Source of the DNA: Pyropia haitanensis
Lineage: Eukaryota; Rhodophyta; Bangiophyceae; Bangiales; Bangiaceae
Direction: 5' to 3'
NCBI GenBank assembly: GCA_008729055.1
Contig: SDUX01000001.1
Location: 3,627,631 to 3,691,630, forward strand
Length of the DNA stretch: 64,000 nt
In this document: positions 1 to 12,664 of the stretch, piece by piece
Numbering within the stretch: the first letter of the stretch is position 1
Layout: each line of letters begins with the position of its first letter
Position numbers and translations under genes: made by a program
The notes under the pieces: generated by a model
Seen by the model: only the letters and a program-made list of their open reading frames with translations
The model's database searches: none
What the model was told of the DNA's origin: nothing

Positions 1-653
1 CGTCAAGCGTGCAGTCCCGCATGGACGTCGCGGCGCTCCCCAGGGTCTGTCTTGCATCTTGCGGTGGGGTCCAGCTGCTGGTCCTCGGATACGGCGACAG
101 CGGCGGCCGTGCTGTGGCGCTGACCCCGAGCGGCGAACACGGGTCTGCGCAGCGGCTGGGGCGGGAGCCGCCTAGAGACCTTCGCCACGGACCACCCCTT
201 CCATCGAGCGCCCGCCGCTGGCACTGGCGAGTTTCGAGACAGGCACCAGAGCAGTGCTGGTGTGGGACGGTTGGCGTACATGCAACAGAGTTATGTTCTC
301 AATGAGAGGCGTGTGCGGTCGACGTCAGCTGGCGGCGTCAGCAAACACCCCAGTGGCCATGGCGCCCCGCAAGGAGCGGAGCCCGCGGCGCGGCGTCGTC
401 TAGGAACCGTGGAGCAGCGCACCGCCATTTGCCACGCATCCGGCCGCACGCGTCCCGCCATCACAGCGGCTTTCGCGCTCTCCCCCTGGTATCGCCGCCG
501 CTCAGCCACCTTCCCCCACCCCGTCTAGAGAGTACCACAGCCAGTTTGTGTTAGCAAGGCCCCCATCATGCCCTAAGCGTACTGCGTTTGGCCAACGCGC
601 TCCCCCCCTCTGTCCGCCACGTCTGCCCACCCCCTCCCAACAGCTTCCATCGC
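1..653. other. no gene supported
   Basis: Short open frames on both strands have no recognisable domain and no consistent third-position GC pattern. A cytosine-rich stretch from about 640 leads into the 3' end of the minus-strand secreted-protein gene. This stretch may hold that gene's 3' untranslated region; I see nothing else in it. Confidence 0.5.
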
Positions 654-1691
654 TCAGCGACGGCGGCCAAAGATACACGACCCGCCGCGGCCACCCGCCC
701 CCCCCCTGCCACCGGCGCCGCCATTCCCTCCATTGCCGCCCACCCCGTCCGCCCCGTCCTGCCCGTCCTGTCCGTCACACCCGGGCTGCCCGTCGGCGCC
801 GTCCGCCCCATCCCCCGACGGTGGCTCCGTAATGACCACCACCGGCAGCGGCGGCGCGGGTAGGGTCACCCCCGCGGGCAGGCCCAGCCGCCCGCTCGTG
901 TCCCGCTCGACCGCCGACGCGCCCGCGTAGCCGCACCAGGTGCCGTTGAAGCGGTCGTCGAGGAGGAAAAACAGGCGGCGGATGCCGGCGCCCACCGACC
1001 GCACGGTGGTGGGGGTGGAGGAGGGGAGGTCAAACGACAGAGGCACCGCCGCGGTCGGTGAATACACCCAGTACGACCGCGCGTCGGCAAGCAGAGTGAC
1101 CCCGCCACCGCAACGCAGCTCCCCCGTGTTGCGGCCCGTGTAGTAGGCGAAGTCCGCGGCGGTGAGCGACGCCTCCATCGGGTTGGCCACCCCCGTCGTC
1201 GCGTTGTTCGCAGACGTGGCGTTGAAGCCCTCGCGCGACGCAAAGAGCAGCACCTGTGCCTCCTTGTTCACGTCCCCCACCTCACAAAGTCCGTCGGCAA
1301 TGTCGGAAGACAGGCACGGCGAAACGCACGACGCTGCCCCATTGACGCTCAGCGAGTCCGTGGCCACCACACCCACGCCGCGGCCGTCGTTTGTCGCGTT
1401 GGCCACCGTCACCGTGTTGGAAATGCCGAGGGTGACGGGGCACCGCGCCACCGCCGCCGCCGTCGGCGACGTGCCCGCCTTTGTCAGCACGTAGGAGCCC
1501 TCAAAAAAGGCGACAGTAAGTGGCGCGATGGGTGCCGTCCCGACGATGGGGGTGGGCGGGGTGGCGGTCGTGGCAGCCACCGGGGGCGTCGTTGGACCAC
1601 TGGGTACGCCCGCCACCGTCTGGGCCTCCACGGTCGACGCGGCGGCGGCGGCGGCGACCGCCACGGCGCAGAGCATTCGCATCGGCGTCAT
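654..1691 (-). CDS. secreted protein with C-terminal collagen-like Gly-rich tail
   Basis: 345 residues, ending in TGA. The start is the ATG at 1691, chosen because it directly opens a signal peptide (residues 1-23, Ala/Val core, cleavage after VEA before Q24); the longer open frame upstream begins with a non-ATG codon and reads like 5' UTR. The middle part has several N-glycosylation sequons (NAT, NGT) and paired cysteines (for example CVSPC), as expected for an extracellular fold. The last ~50 residues are Gly-X-X: first acidic, collagen-like (GADGADGQPG, GQDGQDGADG), then GGN/GGR/GGA repeats, closing with a short basic tail after one Cys. It probably goes to the cell surface or matrix. I do not recognise the central domain. 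The signal peptide and Gly tail are seen; the location is inferred. Confidence 0.72.
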   Translation of the reverse strand: MTPMRMLCAVAVAAAAAASTVEAQTVAGVPSGPTTPPVAATTATPPTPIVGTAPIAPLTVAFFEGSYVLTKAGTSPTAAAVARCPVTLGISNTVTVANATNDGRGVGVVATDSLSVNGAASCVSPCLSSDIADGLCEVGDVNKEAQVLLFASREGFNATSANNATTGVANPMEASLTAADFAYYTGRNTGELRCGGGVTLLADARSYWVYSPTAAVPLSFDLPSSTPTTVRSVGAGIRRLFFLLDDRFNGTWCGYAGASAVERDTSGRLGLPAGVTLPAPPLPVVVITEPPSGDGADGADGQPGCDGQDGQDGADGVGGNGGNGGAGGRGGAGGRGGSCIFGRRR

Positions 1692-3304
1692 TGCGAGGCG
1701 TTGAGCAGGAGAAGGTGGGTCGGATGTAGGGCGTTGGCAGCAAAGGGGGGGCTGCTGTGGGGGGGTTGGGGTGAAGGGGACGGTCCGACACTCTGCCGGC
1801 AGAGAGAGGGAGGGTGGTGGCGGCAGATTACGCGGGCCCGTCGGTGGACTTGTCCGCGCAGCGACACGCCGCACCCGCCCGCCGCACCCGACCGCCGCAC
1901 CAGCCGCGCCCTTGTGTTCCCGAGCGCCGAGTCCGCCTGCGCAATGCAGGCATTCCCGGCACGGGCACGTCTCCCACTCCCCCACCCACCGCGGCTACCC
2001 CGACCCACCCGCGGCGCCCTCCCAACGTCGGCGGCGGGTGCGTGGGGGGACGCCCCCGCGACAGATGGCACACCCCCTGGAGCGTGCAACGAGAGGTGGC
2101 CTCCGCCCCCCCCCCCACTCCCCCTCTCACGGTGGTCAGGCCAACAGCGCCACGCCTCGACTACGCCGACCGCTTGCTTGCGCGGCCGGTGGAGGGAAGC
2201 GCGCGTGCCGCGCCGCGGCGGCGCTCGGTGGGACACTGCGCCAGAGCGGTACGAATGACGACGCGAGGGCGGATCCAACCTCTGCGCCCATTGCGTGGCA
2301 GTGGCGCGGCAGGCCCCCACCCCCCTCCTGGACACCGCCTACCTTCCCAGACGATTGGGCCCCCTATCATAGGCTAAAGGGATGCCCCCCCCCGCACTCC
2401 GACCTGCCCCTGACCACAACCACCCATCATGGCAGGTGCCAGCCTGACTTGTTGGCCAGCCAACGGTGCACGGACGCGGCGGGCGGCGGCGGTGCCCCCC
2501 TCCCCCGACCGCGTCCGCGGCCGAGACCAAAAGGGTCGGCCCACGGTCGCGCATTTACACGCGCCAAGGATGGACGCGCCGCCCGCCGCACCCGTCGTGG
2601 AGGCTCTCTCGGCGGGGGAGAGGCGGCGGGCGCCGGCAGGGGCTGCCGGCCGGCAGTTGCGTCGCCCCCCTGCACCTTCTTAGTGCGCGCACTGGCGGTC
2701 GCCAGTGCGCGCAAGGGGGTGGCTGGGAGGGGGCGGCACCCCAACTGCGCGGGCCGACCGGCCAACGATGCTGGGCGTCGGCGTAAGCGGTGACGGCGGC
2801 GGCGGCGGCGGCAGCGGCAGCAGCAGCCAACAGTGTCCACACCAGCTGGCACCCACGGGGAAGGGGTTTGGGTCGGGTGGGTGGTGTCGGGAAGGTCCCA
2901 CCTGCCGGTCGGCACGTGTGTCTGGGGCAGACAGGGTCTGTGGAGCACAGACACTCGGGAAGCGGTGGAAAAATCAGTGCGTGCTGGGTAGAGGTACAGC
3001 AAGGGGACCGGCCGGTGCATCCGCGAGGGGGGGCGGCCGCCGGGGCGGTGTCGCGGCCGCGGCGGACGCGAACAGATGCTGGCCACCGCCGCCGTCCGCC
3101 GCCGCGCGATCGCCACAAGCGGGGTCCACCACCGGCTCTTTTCTTCTTCATGTCCGCACCCTCTCCGGCGCTCTCAAGTCGTCGCGTCTCGCACGCTGTA
3201 CACAGCAGCTGTTGGTCAGGGGGCGTGGAGAAGAGAAAGAGATTAGTTAGAGGAGCTACATGAAAGGAAAAAAAAAAAAGGCAGTCAGAACGGACCCCGT
3301 CGCC
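1692..3304. other. intergenic, promoter side of the secreted-protein gene
   Basis: On the minus strand the bases just upstream of the ATG at 1691 are pyrimidine-rich, like 5' UTRs elsewhere in the window. Long open frames here on both strands are Arg/Pro/Gly-rich translations of GC-rich DNA without domains. An A-run at 3268-3280 lies just past the ABC-transporter stop codon. Confidence 0.45.
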
Positions 3305-6300
3305 TCACAAAGGAAAGAAGAAAACAACGCAGCTCGGGCGGGCCAGCAGGGCGTAGGCACCCACAGCTGGTGCCGTGCGGAGGCCTGAGTGCCACCCCTC
3401 ATGGCGGGGTGTAGTCCCCCGCACCCGGCCGTTACCCCCCCCCTCCACCCCCACCCTGGACGGGTCGCCGCCGGGCTCCCCCGCCCCCCCAGCCTCCTCC
3501 TCAAGAAGCTGCGGCCGCCGACCCACGGGGTCTGCCGCGGCAAGCGCCGGCCAGCCGCGCACGCCGCCGCCGCCGCCCGCGATGGACCCGCCGTGCGTTA
3601 GCGCTGCCGGCGGGAGCGTCACCAGCGATGCAACCGACGGAACCGCCGCCCCGCCGCCGTTGTCGCCGCCACCGCCGCCACCGCCACCGCCACCGCTACT
3701 CGCTGGCGGCAGCGACGGCGGGCCCGCCTGTGACCGCCCGCCACGGCCGGAGAGGGAGAGCGTCACGACTGATGTCGGGCCGGCAGAGCCTGGGGAGGCG
3801 GCCGCCGCGGCCACCACGTACGGTGGCCGCCGGCGGCCGAGCGTAGACGGCGGCGGCGTCTGTGGCGCCACCGGCGCCACCGCTGGCGGCAGCGTTGAAA
3901 ACGTCGGCGGCGGCGGGCCGGCCGCCCACGACAGGGCGGCCGGGCCACCCGACCCGGCGGCCGCCGCCGCGGGTGGTGGCGACGACGTTGGCGTGGCGAC
4001 GGGCGTGAAAGCGGTGCCACCACCCTCCGCCACCGGCCGAAGCGGCGGCCGCGGCGTCCATCGCATCGCCGCCGTCGACGGGTGCGGGGAGCTGGGCGGC
4101 TGCGCGGCCATGGATGATGGCGGGCCCGCGGCGGCCGCGCCCCCGTACACGCTGTCGGTCAACGACACGGGCGCGGCGGGGCGGTCCGCGCTGATGACGC
4201 TGCCGAGGGTGGTTGGCGCGGCGCCGCCGCCGCGCGACCGCGGTGAGACCAATGCCTCCTCAGCGGGAAGGGTGTGGGGGTGGACTCTAGCACGCCCCGC
4301 CCCTCCACCTTCGCCTCTCGCGCCGCTGGGATCCCCCCCACGTGAAGGGCTATGGCCGCTGCCGCCACCGCGGCCGCCGCCGCCGCTGCCTTCCCGCTGC
4401 TCGACGGGCCCCCCGGCACCCCCTGGCGGCGAGTCGGTCACGAAGGCTTGCGCCCGCACGAGTCCCGCGTACGCCCCCCCCGCGGCGAGCAGCTCGTCGT
4501 GGGTGCCCACCTCCGCCACCGCCCCGTCCGCGAGCACCGCGATCGCGTCTGCCGCGATGACCGTCGACAGCCGGTGCGCGGCAACGACGGTCGTCCGCCC
4601 CGCCGACGCGGCGCGGAGGGCGCCCGACACGGCGGCCTCGGCAGCACCGTCGAGCGCCGACGACCACTCGTCGAGGAGCAGCAGCGGCGGGTCCGACACG
4701 ACCGCCCGCGCGATCGCGACGCGCTGCTTTTGGCCCGCCGACAGGGCGGTGCCGCGCTCGCCCACCTCGGTGTGGTAGCCCGCGGGGAGGGATCGGATAA
4801 ACGCGTCCGCGTTGGCCACCGCCGCCGCGGCGGCCACGTCGGCGAGCGTGGCGCCCGGGCAGCCCGCCGCGATGTTCTCCATCACCGTGCCCGACAGGAG
4901 CAGCGGCTCCTGCGGCACGTGCCCAATCGCGCCACGGAGGGAGCGGATATCCACGTCGTAAATGCTGACGCCGTCCACGGTAATGTCGCCGTGGCCGGGC
5001 GTCACGTCGTACCAGCGGAGGAGGGTGGCGAGGAGCGTGGACTTGCCCGACCCCGAGTGCCCCACCAGCGCCAGCGTCTTGCCCGCGCCCACCGACAGGG
5101 AGACGTTGCGGAGGACGAGGCGGTCGCGGGTCGGGTAGGAGAAGCTCACCCGGTGCCACGCCACGCCCCGCCGCACGGGGGAGGGAAGGGGGGGGAGAGC
5201 GGCGGGGGAGAGCACCGCCTCTGCCGCCCACGCCGTCACCGCGCCGCCGCCGGTCGTGGCGGCGGGCGCCCACGGGACGGCGCGGAGGAGCGTCGTCGGC
5301 ACGCTCTCGTCGTCGACGTACGCAAAGTCCACGTGCCGGGGGGTGGGGGGTTGGAACGAGTCGGTTGCCGCTCCGGGCAGTGACCGGCGTCCGCTGTCGT
5401 CGCCGTCGCCTCTGTTACCGCCGCCGCCGCCTCTGCTCCTGCGACCGCCACCGACGCCGCCGCCACCGATACCGCCGCTGCCATCGTCGCCATCGCCGCC
5501 TCCACCCGCGCCGCCACCACTGCCGCGCCCTCTGGAGGTACTCCGCGGGAGCGAGTCGCCCAGCCAGGAGAACTCCACCACCGAGTCCCCGCCGGTGCTG
5601 CCAAACACCGGCCCAGACCCACCGCCGCGGCGGCCCTCCCGCCCCTCGGCAGACGCACCCGTCGAGTCGGTCACCGCGCTCTCCGTCCAGCTCCTGCCCG
5701 CGCCGTCGTCGTCGAGCCCAAACCCCTCCCACCCATCGCGCCCCCCGGCGCCCGAACCCCGCTCGCCCGTGCCCTCCCCCACCCCCTCCCCCCCCCCCCC
5801 GCCCCTCCCCCAGAGGGCGGCGGCCGCCCCCCCTGCTCCATCTCCGCTCGCACCGCGGCCTCGGCGGCGACACGCCGCGCGACAGCGGCGACGACCAACG
5901 ACGGCGGCCGCCGCACGGGCACGCGGTCCTGGATTTCAAAGAGGAAGCGCGCGACGCCCGCGGCCTTGGCCAGCTCCGGCCCGACCTGCGCCTTGGCCGC
6001 CAGCGACACGACGCCCGAGATGAGCGTGAAGAACACGACGAGCACGTTCTCGGGGGCGACGGCCCCGCGGGCGACGAGCTCCCCCCCCCACCACAGCACA
6101 AAGCCCTGCAGAGTAAACGCGACGAGGACGCCCACCGCCGCGACCGACGACTGCAGCGCGCACTCGCGGCGGCCAAGCGACAGGACGGTGCGGAGGAGGC
6201 GGGCGTAGCGGTCGGCGATGCCCGCCTCCGCGTTGAGCGCCTGCACCGTCCGGACGGCGGCGAGGACGTCGGCAGCGACGGCGCCGGCGAGGGAGTAGGC

Positions 6301-7370
6301 GAGCGTCAGCTGCCGGCTGAGGCCCGCAAATAGGAACACCGTGCTGCTGACGGTGGCCAGCAGCAGCGGCGACAGGCCGAGGACGACGAGCGTCAGCTGC
6401 CACCCATACACGCAGCTGATGACGAGGCTGACGGCCAGCTGCGACGCGGCCACGACCGTGTCGCCCACCTCGGCAATCGCGTCCTGGATGAGCAGCACGT
6501 CCGCGTGGAGGCGGTCACTAAAGCCGTGCGTGTGGGCGGCCTCAAAGTAGGGCACGTCCTGCGCCAGCAGCGCGGTCAGGGTGGACGTGCGAAGGACGTA
6601 GCTCAGCCGGTGGGCGGCGTAGCGGAGGCAGTAGGCGCGGATGGTGAGCACCGTCGCGGCAAAACCGCCAACGGCGATAAAGACGAGCAGGTACTGCCAC
6701 GAGGTGGACCGGATGGCGGCGGGGGACTCGAAAAAGATGCCCGTGAAGCGCCCAAACAGGATGGAAAAGAGCGGGAGCGTAAAGCCCTCGGCGACCGCCG
6801 CGGCGAGGCCGACGAGCACGTAGCCGCGGGCGTTGCCATAGAGCAGCCGCACCAGCCGCCGCATCGCCATGCGGTTGCTGTCGGCAGCGCGCGCGGGGGG
6901 GGGCGGCGGCCGCCGGCCGCCGCCGCCGCAGCGCCACCACCGCCGCCGCCGCGGCCGCGGCGGGTCGCGCGCGGGCCACTCGTCCACGTCAAAGTCGCTG
7001 CCGTCGCCGCCGCCGTGGCCGTGACGGCCGCCGTGACGGTCGCCGCTGTCGCTGCCGCCGCCAGCCGCGGCCGCCGGCCCGTGGCGGTCGACCGGGTCGC
7101 CCGGGCGGCGGTCGCCTGGGGCCCCCCCGTCCCCCCCCCGCCCCCCCCCGCCGCCGCCGTCAGCGCCCGCCTCGTCCCCCCCCGTCCCCCCCAGCCCGCC
7201 CCCCCCGCGCCCGGCGGCGGCGGCGGCGCGTACAGGCTGACGCGGGTGGGGTCCACCTCCCGCCGCACCTGCCGGATGGCGGCGGCGAGGTCCGCCCGCC
7301 GCCAGCCGCGGGCCTCAAAGAAGCCCACCGGGCCCGCCGCGGCGCGGCGGAGGAGGCGGTGCGACGTCAT
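3305..7370 (-). CDS. ABCB-type half transporter (one TMD plus one NBD), frames broken at homopolymers
   Basis: An ATP-driven membrane exporter of the ABCB/MDR-TAP group. The membrane domain (about 6870-5900) has roughly six hydrophobic segments and the typical coupling region (QDVPYFE, then HGFSDRLHADVLLIQDAI). The nucleotide-binding domain is complete: Walker A GHSGSGKST (5062-5036), Q-loop VPQEPLLLSGT, signature LSAGQ (4744-4730), Walker B LLLLDE (near 4670-4690) with D-loop SALD, and switch His in VAAHRLST. About 300 residues of Gly/Pro/Ala-rich tail follow. The membrane domain and NBD lie in different frames that overlap at 5671-5782 beside a 13-base C run (5788-5800). A third frame holds the likely N-terminus (ATG at 7370, MTSHRLLRRA) and joins across C runs at 7124-7200. 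I read this as one gene with homopolymer indels, probably sequencing error; true frameshifts or introns remain possible. Substrate and membrane are unknown. Confidence 0.8.
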
Positions 7371-7835
7371 GCCGCGGGGGGTGGGGGGCAGGGAGGGGGG
7401 GTTGGCCGGGGGGGGGGGGGGTGCGGCGCCAGCACCAGGGGGCGGCCGCCGCCGCCGAGCCGCCCCGCCGCGGCCCGCGGGCTCGGGGGCGCCGCCGCGG
7501 CTGGGAGAGGGGGGGGGGGGGGGGAGCGGGGCGGGCTCGGCCCGCCCCGCTCGTCGCGGACGCCCGCCACAATGGCGGCCGCCGCACACGGGCGCCGCCC
7601 AGCGTGTTGGCCGAGGCGGCACAAGCGGCGCCGTCGCTACCGCCGGCCGCCGCCGTGGGCGCCGTCGGCACGTTGGCGCGCGTGCGGCGGGCGGCGGCTA
7701 TCGGCTGCCGCCGCACCTCGTGTACCCCGCGCGCGCGCGCGCGCACGCTGCGGGCGCGGCGCGGCGGCCGCCGTGGAGGCGGCGACAGGCGGGGTGCGGC
7801 GTGGCCGGGACGGCCACGGGGTGACGTGCCGGGGC

Positions 7836-7881
<46 letters not shown>

Positions 7882-9290
7882 GCCCGCCACCCCGTGTCGG
7901 CCGTGGACCCAGGCGACGGCAGCGGTGGCGGCGGGACGCTGTTGGGGGGGGCACGGCGGCGGTGGCTGCCGCCACCCCCACCGCCCCCCCCCCCCCCCGC
8001 CCTCACGGCCGCTCCTCCCCTCACGCACTCGACCGCCCCCCCCGCCTCCACGCCCACTTCCACCCCGTCCACACGACCGCCCTCCTCGTCTGCGGGCCCA
8101 CCCCCCACACGCCGCACCCCCCCCAGCGTCGCCACCCCTCAGCCCCTCCCGTACCTCACCGCCACGACCTAGAGCGAGAGGTGACCCCAGCACCTACGCC
8201 CTGGCCGGTGCGTCGCGGCGGCTGCGGCGCTCAACGCGCCTGCCCCCACGCCCGCCCCCCCGCCCGCCCGCCCGCCCGCCCGCCCGCCCGCCCGCCCGCC
8301 CGCCCGCCCGCCCGCCCGCCCGGCCTGCGCCTCGCGCCGCCTCGAGCGGGGGACCCGACGCCGCCCGCTGCGCCGGGCGGCGAGCCAAGCAAAACGGCCC
8401 TGCGGCCGCCGCTGCTGCCCACCGACACCGCCACGGCCGGGGCGGCGGGCGTGAGTCCCCCGTGTCGGGTCGCCGCCCCGCGGGGACCCGGCCGGGGCGG
8501 CCGCCTGGGAGGGGGCGACGCCCCGCCGAGACGGGGTGCCGCCGCGGCCGCGGCCGGTGTGGCGGCGCCGACGGCAACGGCTGCTGGCCGGTGCCGGTAG
8601 CTCGGACGCCGCGGCGGCGACGGCGGGCGGCCGCCGCCCGCCGGCGCGCCGCCCCTGCGCCGCCGCGCCGGTTGGCCGCGCCGCCGCCACCCCGCGGGCG
8701 CGGCCGCCGCCGCGGCCGCACCCCGCGCGGGGGCGGCGGGCGGGCGGGTGGGGGGGGGGGGGCCCGGCGGTGGGGCGGCCCGCCCTCGGGATCAAGGGGG
8801 GGAACAGGGATGGCGCCGGGCGGGGATGAGGGGGCGGCGCTGGTGGGGGAGGGGAGGGCGGTGGGGGGGGGGGTTGAGGAGCGCCGCTGCCCCTCGCCGC
8901 CGTCGCCGGCGGCCGCCCCAGCCAGAGCGCCCCGGCCGCCGGCCTGGCCGCCCGCCCGCGCCGTCGTGGCAGCGGCGGGCGCGCTCGGCGGCGGCCGCGG
9001 CGACGGCGGCAGCGGCGGCGGCGGCGGCGAGGGGCACGGCGCGGGAGGGCGGGCTGGCCATTTGCTGGGGGGGGGGGGGCATCGCCACGCGATGCGGTGG
9101 CGGCAGGCCGTGACCGCCGCTGGCCAGCCAGGCTTTGAACGCTGGCGGGGTTCGCGCCGCCAACGGCGGTTGGCCGGGCGCCCTGTGAGTTGTCTCGGGA
9201 TCCGTCTCCCAGCGGGCGGGAGTAGATGGAAGCGGTGGCGGTACACCGTCGATACCCGGTCGTAGACCCCGCGTGTAGCTGCAAAAGCCG
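7371..9290. other. GC-rich low-complexity region, no confident gene
   Basis: Very GC-rich on both strands, so all six frames stay open for long distances and translate to Arg/Pro/Gly/Ala-rich sequence. None shows a domain. It may contain the promoter and 5' UTR of the transporter gene. It includes the CGCC tetranucleotide repeat listed separately. Confidence 0.45.
8258..8321. repeat. (CGCC)n microsatellite, about 16 copies
   Basis: A perfect tetranucleotide tandem repeat lies inside the GC-rich intergenic region. Four-base periodicity argues against selection for coding in this stretch. Confidence 0.9.
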
Positions 9291-12200
9291 AGCTTGAAAA
9301 TATTTCGAGTGTGTAGACCAGAGCAACAGAGGACCTGGTCAACTGCCAAACCTCATTGGATCAGCCCACGTATCCGGCCGATTTTAAAGGTCGAAGCATC
9401 GCGGAACAGCGCTGTTGATCTTGTTCACGTGGGTCAACTTTCAGAAAACTGCAAGATTCATGCGTCTACCGGTCGTATGGCTGCCCTGCCAGCCCACAAA
9501 GTTGGTACGTAGACTCAGAAGAACGGCCTCCTGGCCATCGTAGAGGACAAAGAGAGCTTCTCCGCCTTGACCCAATGCGAGTTGGTTACACAGCCTGTAC
9601 ACTGCGCGTGGAGCATGGGGAGGGGCGACGCAGACGGGAAGGCGGTGAACCCATCCTCCCTTGTCAGCCGCCCACCCCAAGCTGGCAGGCATGCGCAGCC
9701 ACCCGCTCGATCGCGGGGCGACGCCGCCAGCGGCGGCCACCGCGCGCAAACCACGCGCACCCATGGGTGGAGCGGGGCGGGGGAGGCGGGGGAGGAGGCA
9801 GGGCCAAAGCTGAGTCTCGGAAGCGGTCCACTTGGCCACAGCTGTAGCTATAAACGTCGCTGGCTGTCGGTGGAGGGGACCCAACGCGGCTTGGGGAGGT
9901 GCGCCAGGCGTGGCCGCCAGTAGCCCAATTTGACCCCCGGCACGCTGGCCGGCCGGCCGGCGTGGCGCCATCCGCCACCATCCGCGCCCGCCCCCTATTG
10001 CGACTGCGGAGGGCGGTGTGGTGCCCCGCCGCGCTGCTTGCTCGCGCGCCAGTCCGGGGTGGAACAAGAACCCCCCCACCTCTCCGAACCGCGCAGGGAT
10101 CAGACGAGGGGTGGCGGGAGGAGATGTGCTGTCAGAGGTCGGTCGTCCCCAATAGCAACGGAGGCTGGTGCTCTCGCTGGTGCCGCCGTCGCCGTTGCCT
10201 CCCTCTCTCGCCGCCGCTGGCTGGGGTGCCCCTCCCCGACCCTCCCAATCTCCAGCGTCCGGGGCAGGAAGACACCTGTCGAATCCGACAGGGAAGAAGC
10301 ACGGCTTCGACAGAGCTCACACACAGTCTCGCGTCGCGCTTCATTTCTTTCCCTTCGCAAACGAACTCTGGAGCTTTCGAGGCCATCCCGAGTCTGGCCA
10401 TTCCGGGCCTGCAACAGCTCTCCCGCGGCCGGTGCGTTTGAGTCTGGCCGGAACGCCTGCCGTTCCGGCTCGCTCCGTCGCGCGACCAATGTAAGTTAAC
10501 GCATCACTATAGTAATTTCAACACTTGTTGTCCGGCTGTGTTTGTCACAGTACAACTGCGTGGTATTTAGATGTGCACTTACACTGTTTGACCGCTTGGC
10601 GGCGGCGGCCACCCGCACTGGGCGGTCGTCGCCGACCGGCTGCTGTCATGGCTGCCGCTCCAACCGTGGCGAACGCAAAAACCGCTGCCGCTTAGCACGA
10701 CGGCAAAGATGGCTCTGTGGTGGGAAGGACAACGTCTTGTCGTCGGTCAAGGTTTCCCTCAAGCCGGTGAAACAGGGTCGGCAGGGAGCTGCACCCTCCG
10801 AATGGACGGGCTGCAGCATGCCTGGAGGGAAGGGGGACGTGTTGGCACGGTCAGATACTGTGAAAAGGGTGTGGAGCGGGACGAGTCGTACCGGTGGAGG
10901 GCGGCGGCCCCCCGCGCCGCGCGCGGGCGAGAATCGCACCCACATGAATACAGGCCAACGCCAAGCACAATACAATTAGGAACGAGTCTCGACGACCAAT
11001 ACCATTGAGGTTCCGACAAGGACCAATTCTGTCCCGAGGGCCATGTGAATGTGACTTTCCAGCCGATGGAGGGCACGTCGCCAGGGCGGACGCCGGGCCG
11101 AAGCCAGGCCCGACCGGCACGCACATCTTCAATCTACAATATTCGCGGTCGGATTTGCAGTGTCTCACCCGGAATGCAGGGTCCGCGTCGTGGCTGTGCT
11201 GAGGTCGCACTCGTCATCCACCGAGGCGTAGGCGGGCGAGCACGCAAGCGCCTCCGCATGGGCCGTGGCCGCGCCGAGCGCCGAGGGTCTCTCGCTGCGG
11301 TAGTCCGCCGTTGAGCGGGGGGTCATCGGTGCGATCAAGTAAAGTGAGGCTGTGAGGCGGCGGAGTGGCGTGTTGCACGCGCACATCAGCCAACAACAGC
11401 GCCACCGTGGCGGGCCGGTGACCCCTCGGTACCCCCGCCCCCCAGTACACGCTCGAACACAACCCTTCAACGAGGTGTAGCCACGTTTTGATCTGCGGAG
11501 TGGCGCACCAAGAAACGACTGCTTGCGCAGTGGTGCCTAAAGCTGGACCCATCACTAACCTGTTTTTCCGTGTAACGGCTTGTCAAGACCTTGTCAAAGC
11601 CGGTACAACCCCCCGACCCGGAGCGACCGGCCGGCAGAGTCAAAATCGAATTTGGACGAGTATCGCACGTAATGCGTCCATAAGTGGGACGAAGTGCGTG
11701 TGGTTTACAGAGCCAGGCGATCATAGGCCTCTCCTCAGTACAACTAAAGTGCCTGTTATATCCCTCAAGAAGTACCCATCGTGAGACGGTGACTGGTCCG
11801 TCAAGTGGTTCTGTTTGTTACCATGCAATGTCTCGGATAGTTGCCGCTCTCAGTCCGTATCCACTTCATTCAGGAACCTCGGTGCTGGGGTATCAGAGGG
11901 GTTAATTCAGTCTTGTCTGGCGCCAAAGTCCGGTCAACAAGCTCAACAACGCCCGTGCGGATGCCCATCGGACCGCCTGTTAGGGCTGTACTTCTTCTTA
12001 GAAAGCTTGTACGCTTGCCGAGTTGTTCGAGTTCACACCACTTTCTTTACCTTTTATTGTACGCATCGTCGCTGCGGCTCTGGACATGTCCTCAGAAAGT
12101 TGTGATTTTGATGTATGTGGTAACCTACAACGTATGAAGGCAAAAACCATATTCCGGTGGCACTTACGGGGGCGTGAGAGGCGTTTTAGGGAGCTTCTTG

Positions 12201-12664
12201 ACACGTTCTTGACAAGCCGTTACACGGACAAACCGGCTTCTCATGGATCCTGCTTGAGGTATCACTACACCGGAGAGGCGACTTGTTGGCCCAGACGTCG
12301 GCCCCACGATACCCTGCCCACTTGACACGTAGCTCAACAGTCGTACTTGTCGGACACCAACGCAACTATTTTGATCGGGTAGTAATGGCGCGTACAGCCG
12401 ATCTCCAATAAAGTGCGCAATATGTTCGTGAAATACGGCTGTACATGTTCAGGACAGTGTGGCCCTCATCACGCTGCCAGTGCACTGACGAGTGCGTGCA
12501 TTGACTTGGCCTCGTCGCGCACCACCTTGGTTGCGTGGTGCGGACAGAGCGTGTCTGGCACCCTGGGACGTGCGGCACTTTCACTTGTGTGGTCTCTGGA
12601 GCTGCGTTTGGCTGTTTTATTTATTTGCCTGGTTGTGCCTCTTGCTGCTGTTCCACGACCTGGG
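9291..12664. other. intergenic region with lower GC, upstream of CDK7
   Basis: From about 10480 to 12640 the base composition is clearly lower in GC than in neighbouring genes, and no open frame longer than about 100 codons looks like protein. The main structure is a pair of inverted repeats at 11508-12291, listed separately. The final ~300 bases before 12665 include a T-rich tract and must hold the CDK7 promoter, but I see no TATA box I can defend. Confidence 0.5.
11508..12291. repeat. inverted-repeat element (MITE-like), ~90-bp arms
   Basis: The left arm (about 11508-11597) and the reverse complement of the right arm (about 12197-12291) align along most of their length at roughly 75% identity, with a near-perfect core around GTGTAACGGCTTGTCAAGA. 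The 600-bp interior has no recognisable protein. The layout fits an old non-autonomous DNA transposon, or two inverted copies of one short repeat. I could not define the ends or a target-site duplication. Confidence 0.55.

Noticed and set aside
7559..8190. Possible further N-terminal part of the ABC transporter
   Set aside because: In-frame stops lie upstream of the ATG at 7370 and the translation is low complexity, so I stopped the gene there.
9441..10489. Minus-strand frames of 130-212 codons upstream of CDK7
   Set aside because: They start from GTG or TTG codons and have mixed codon-position bias and no domain.
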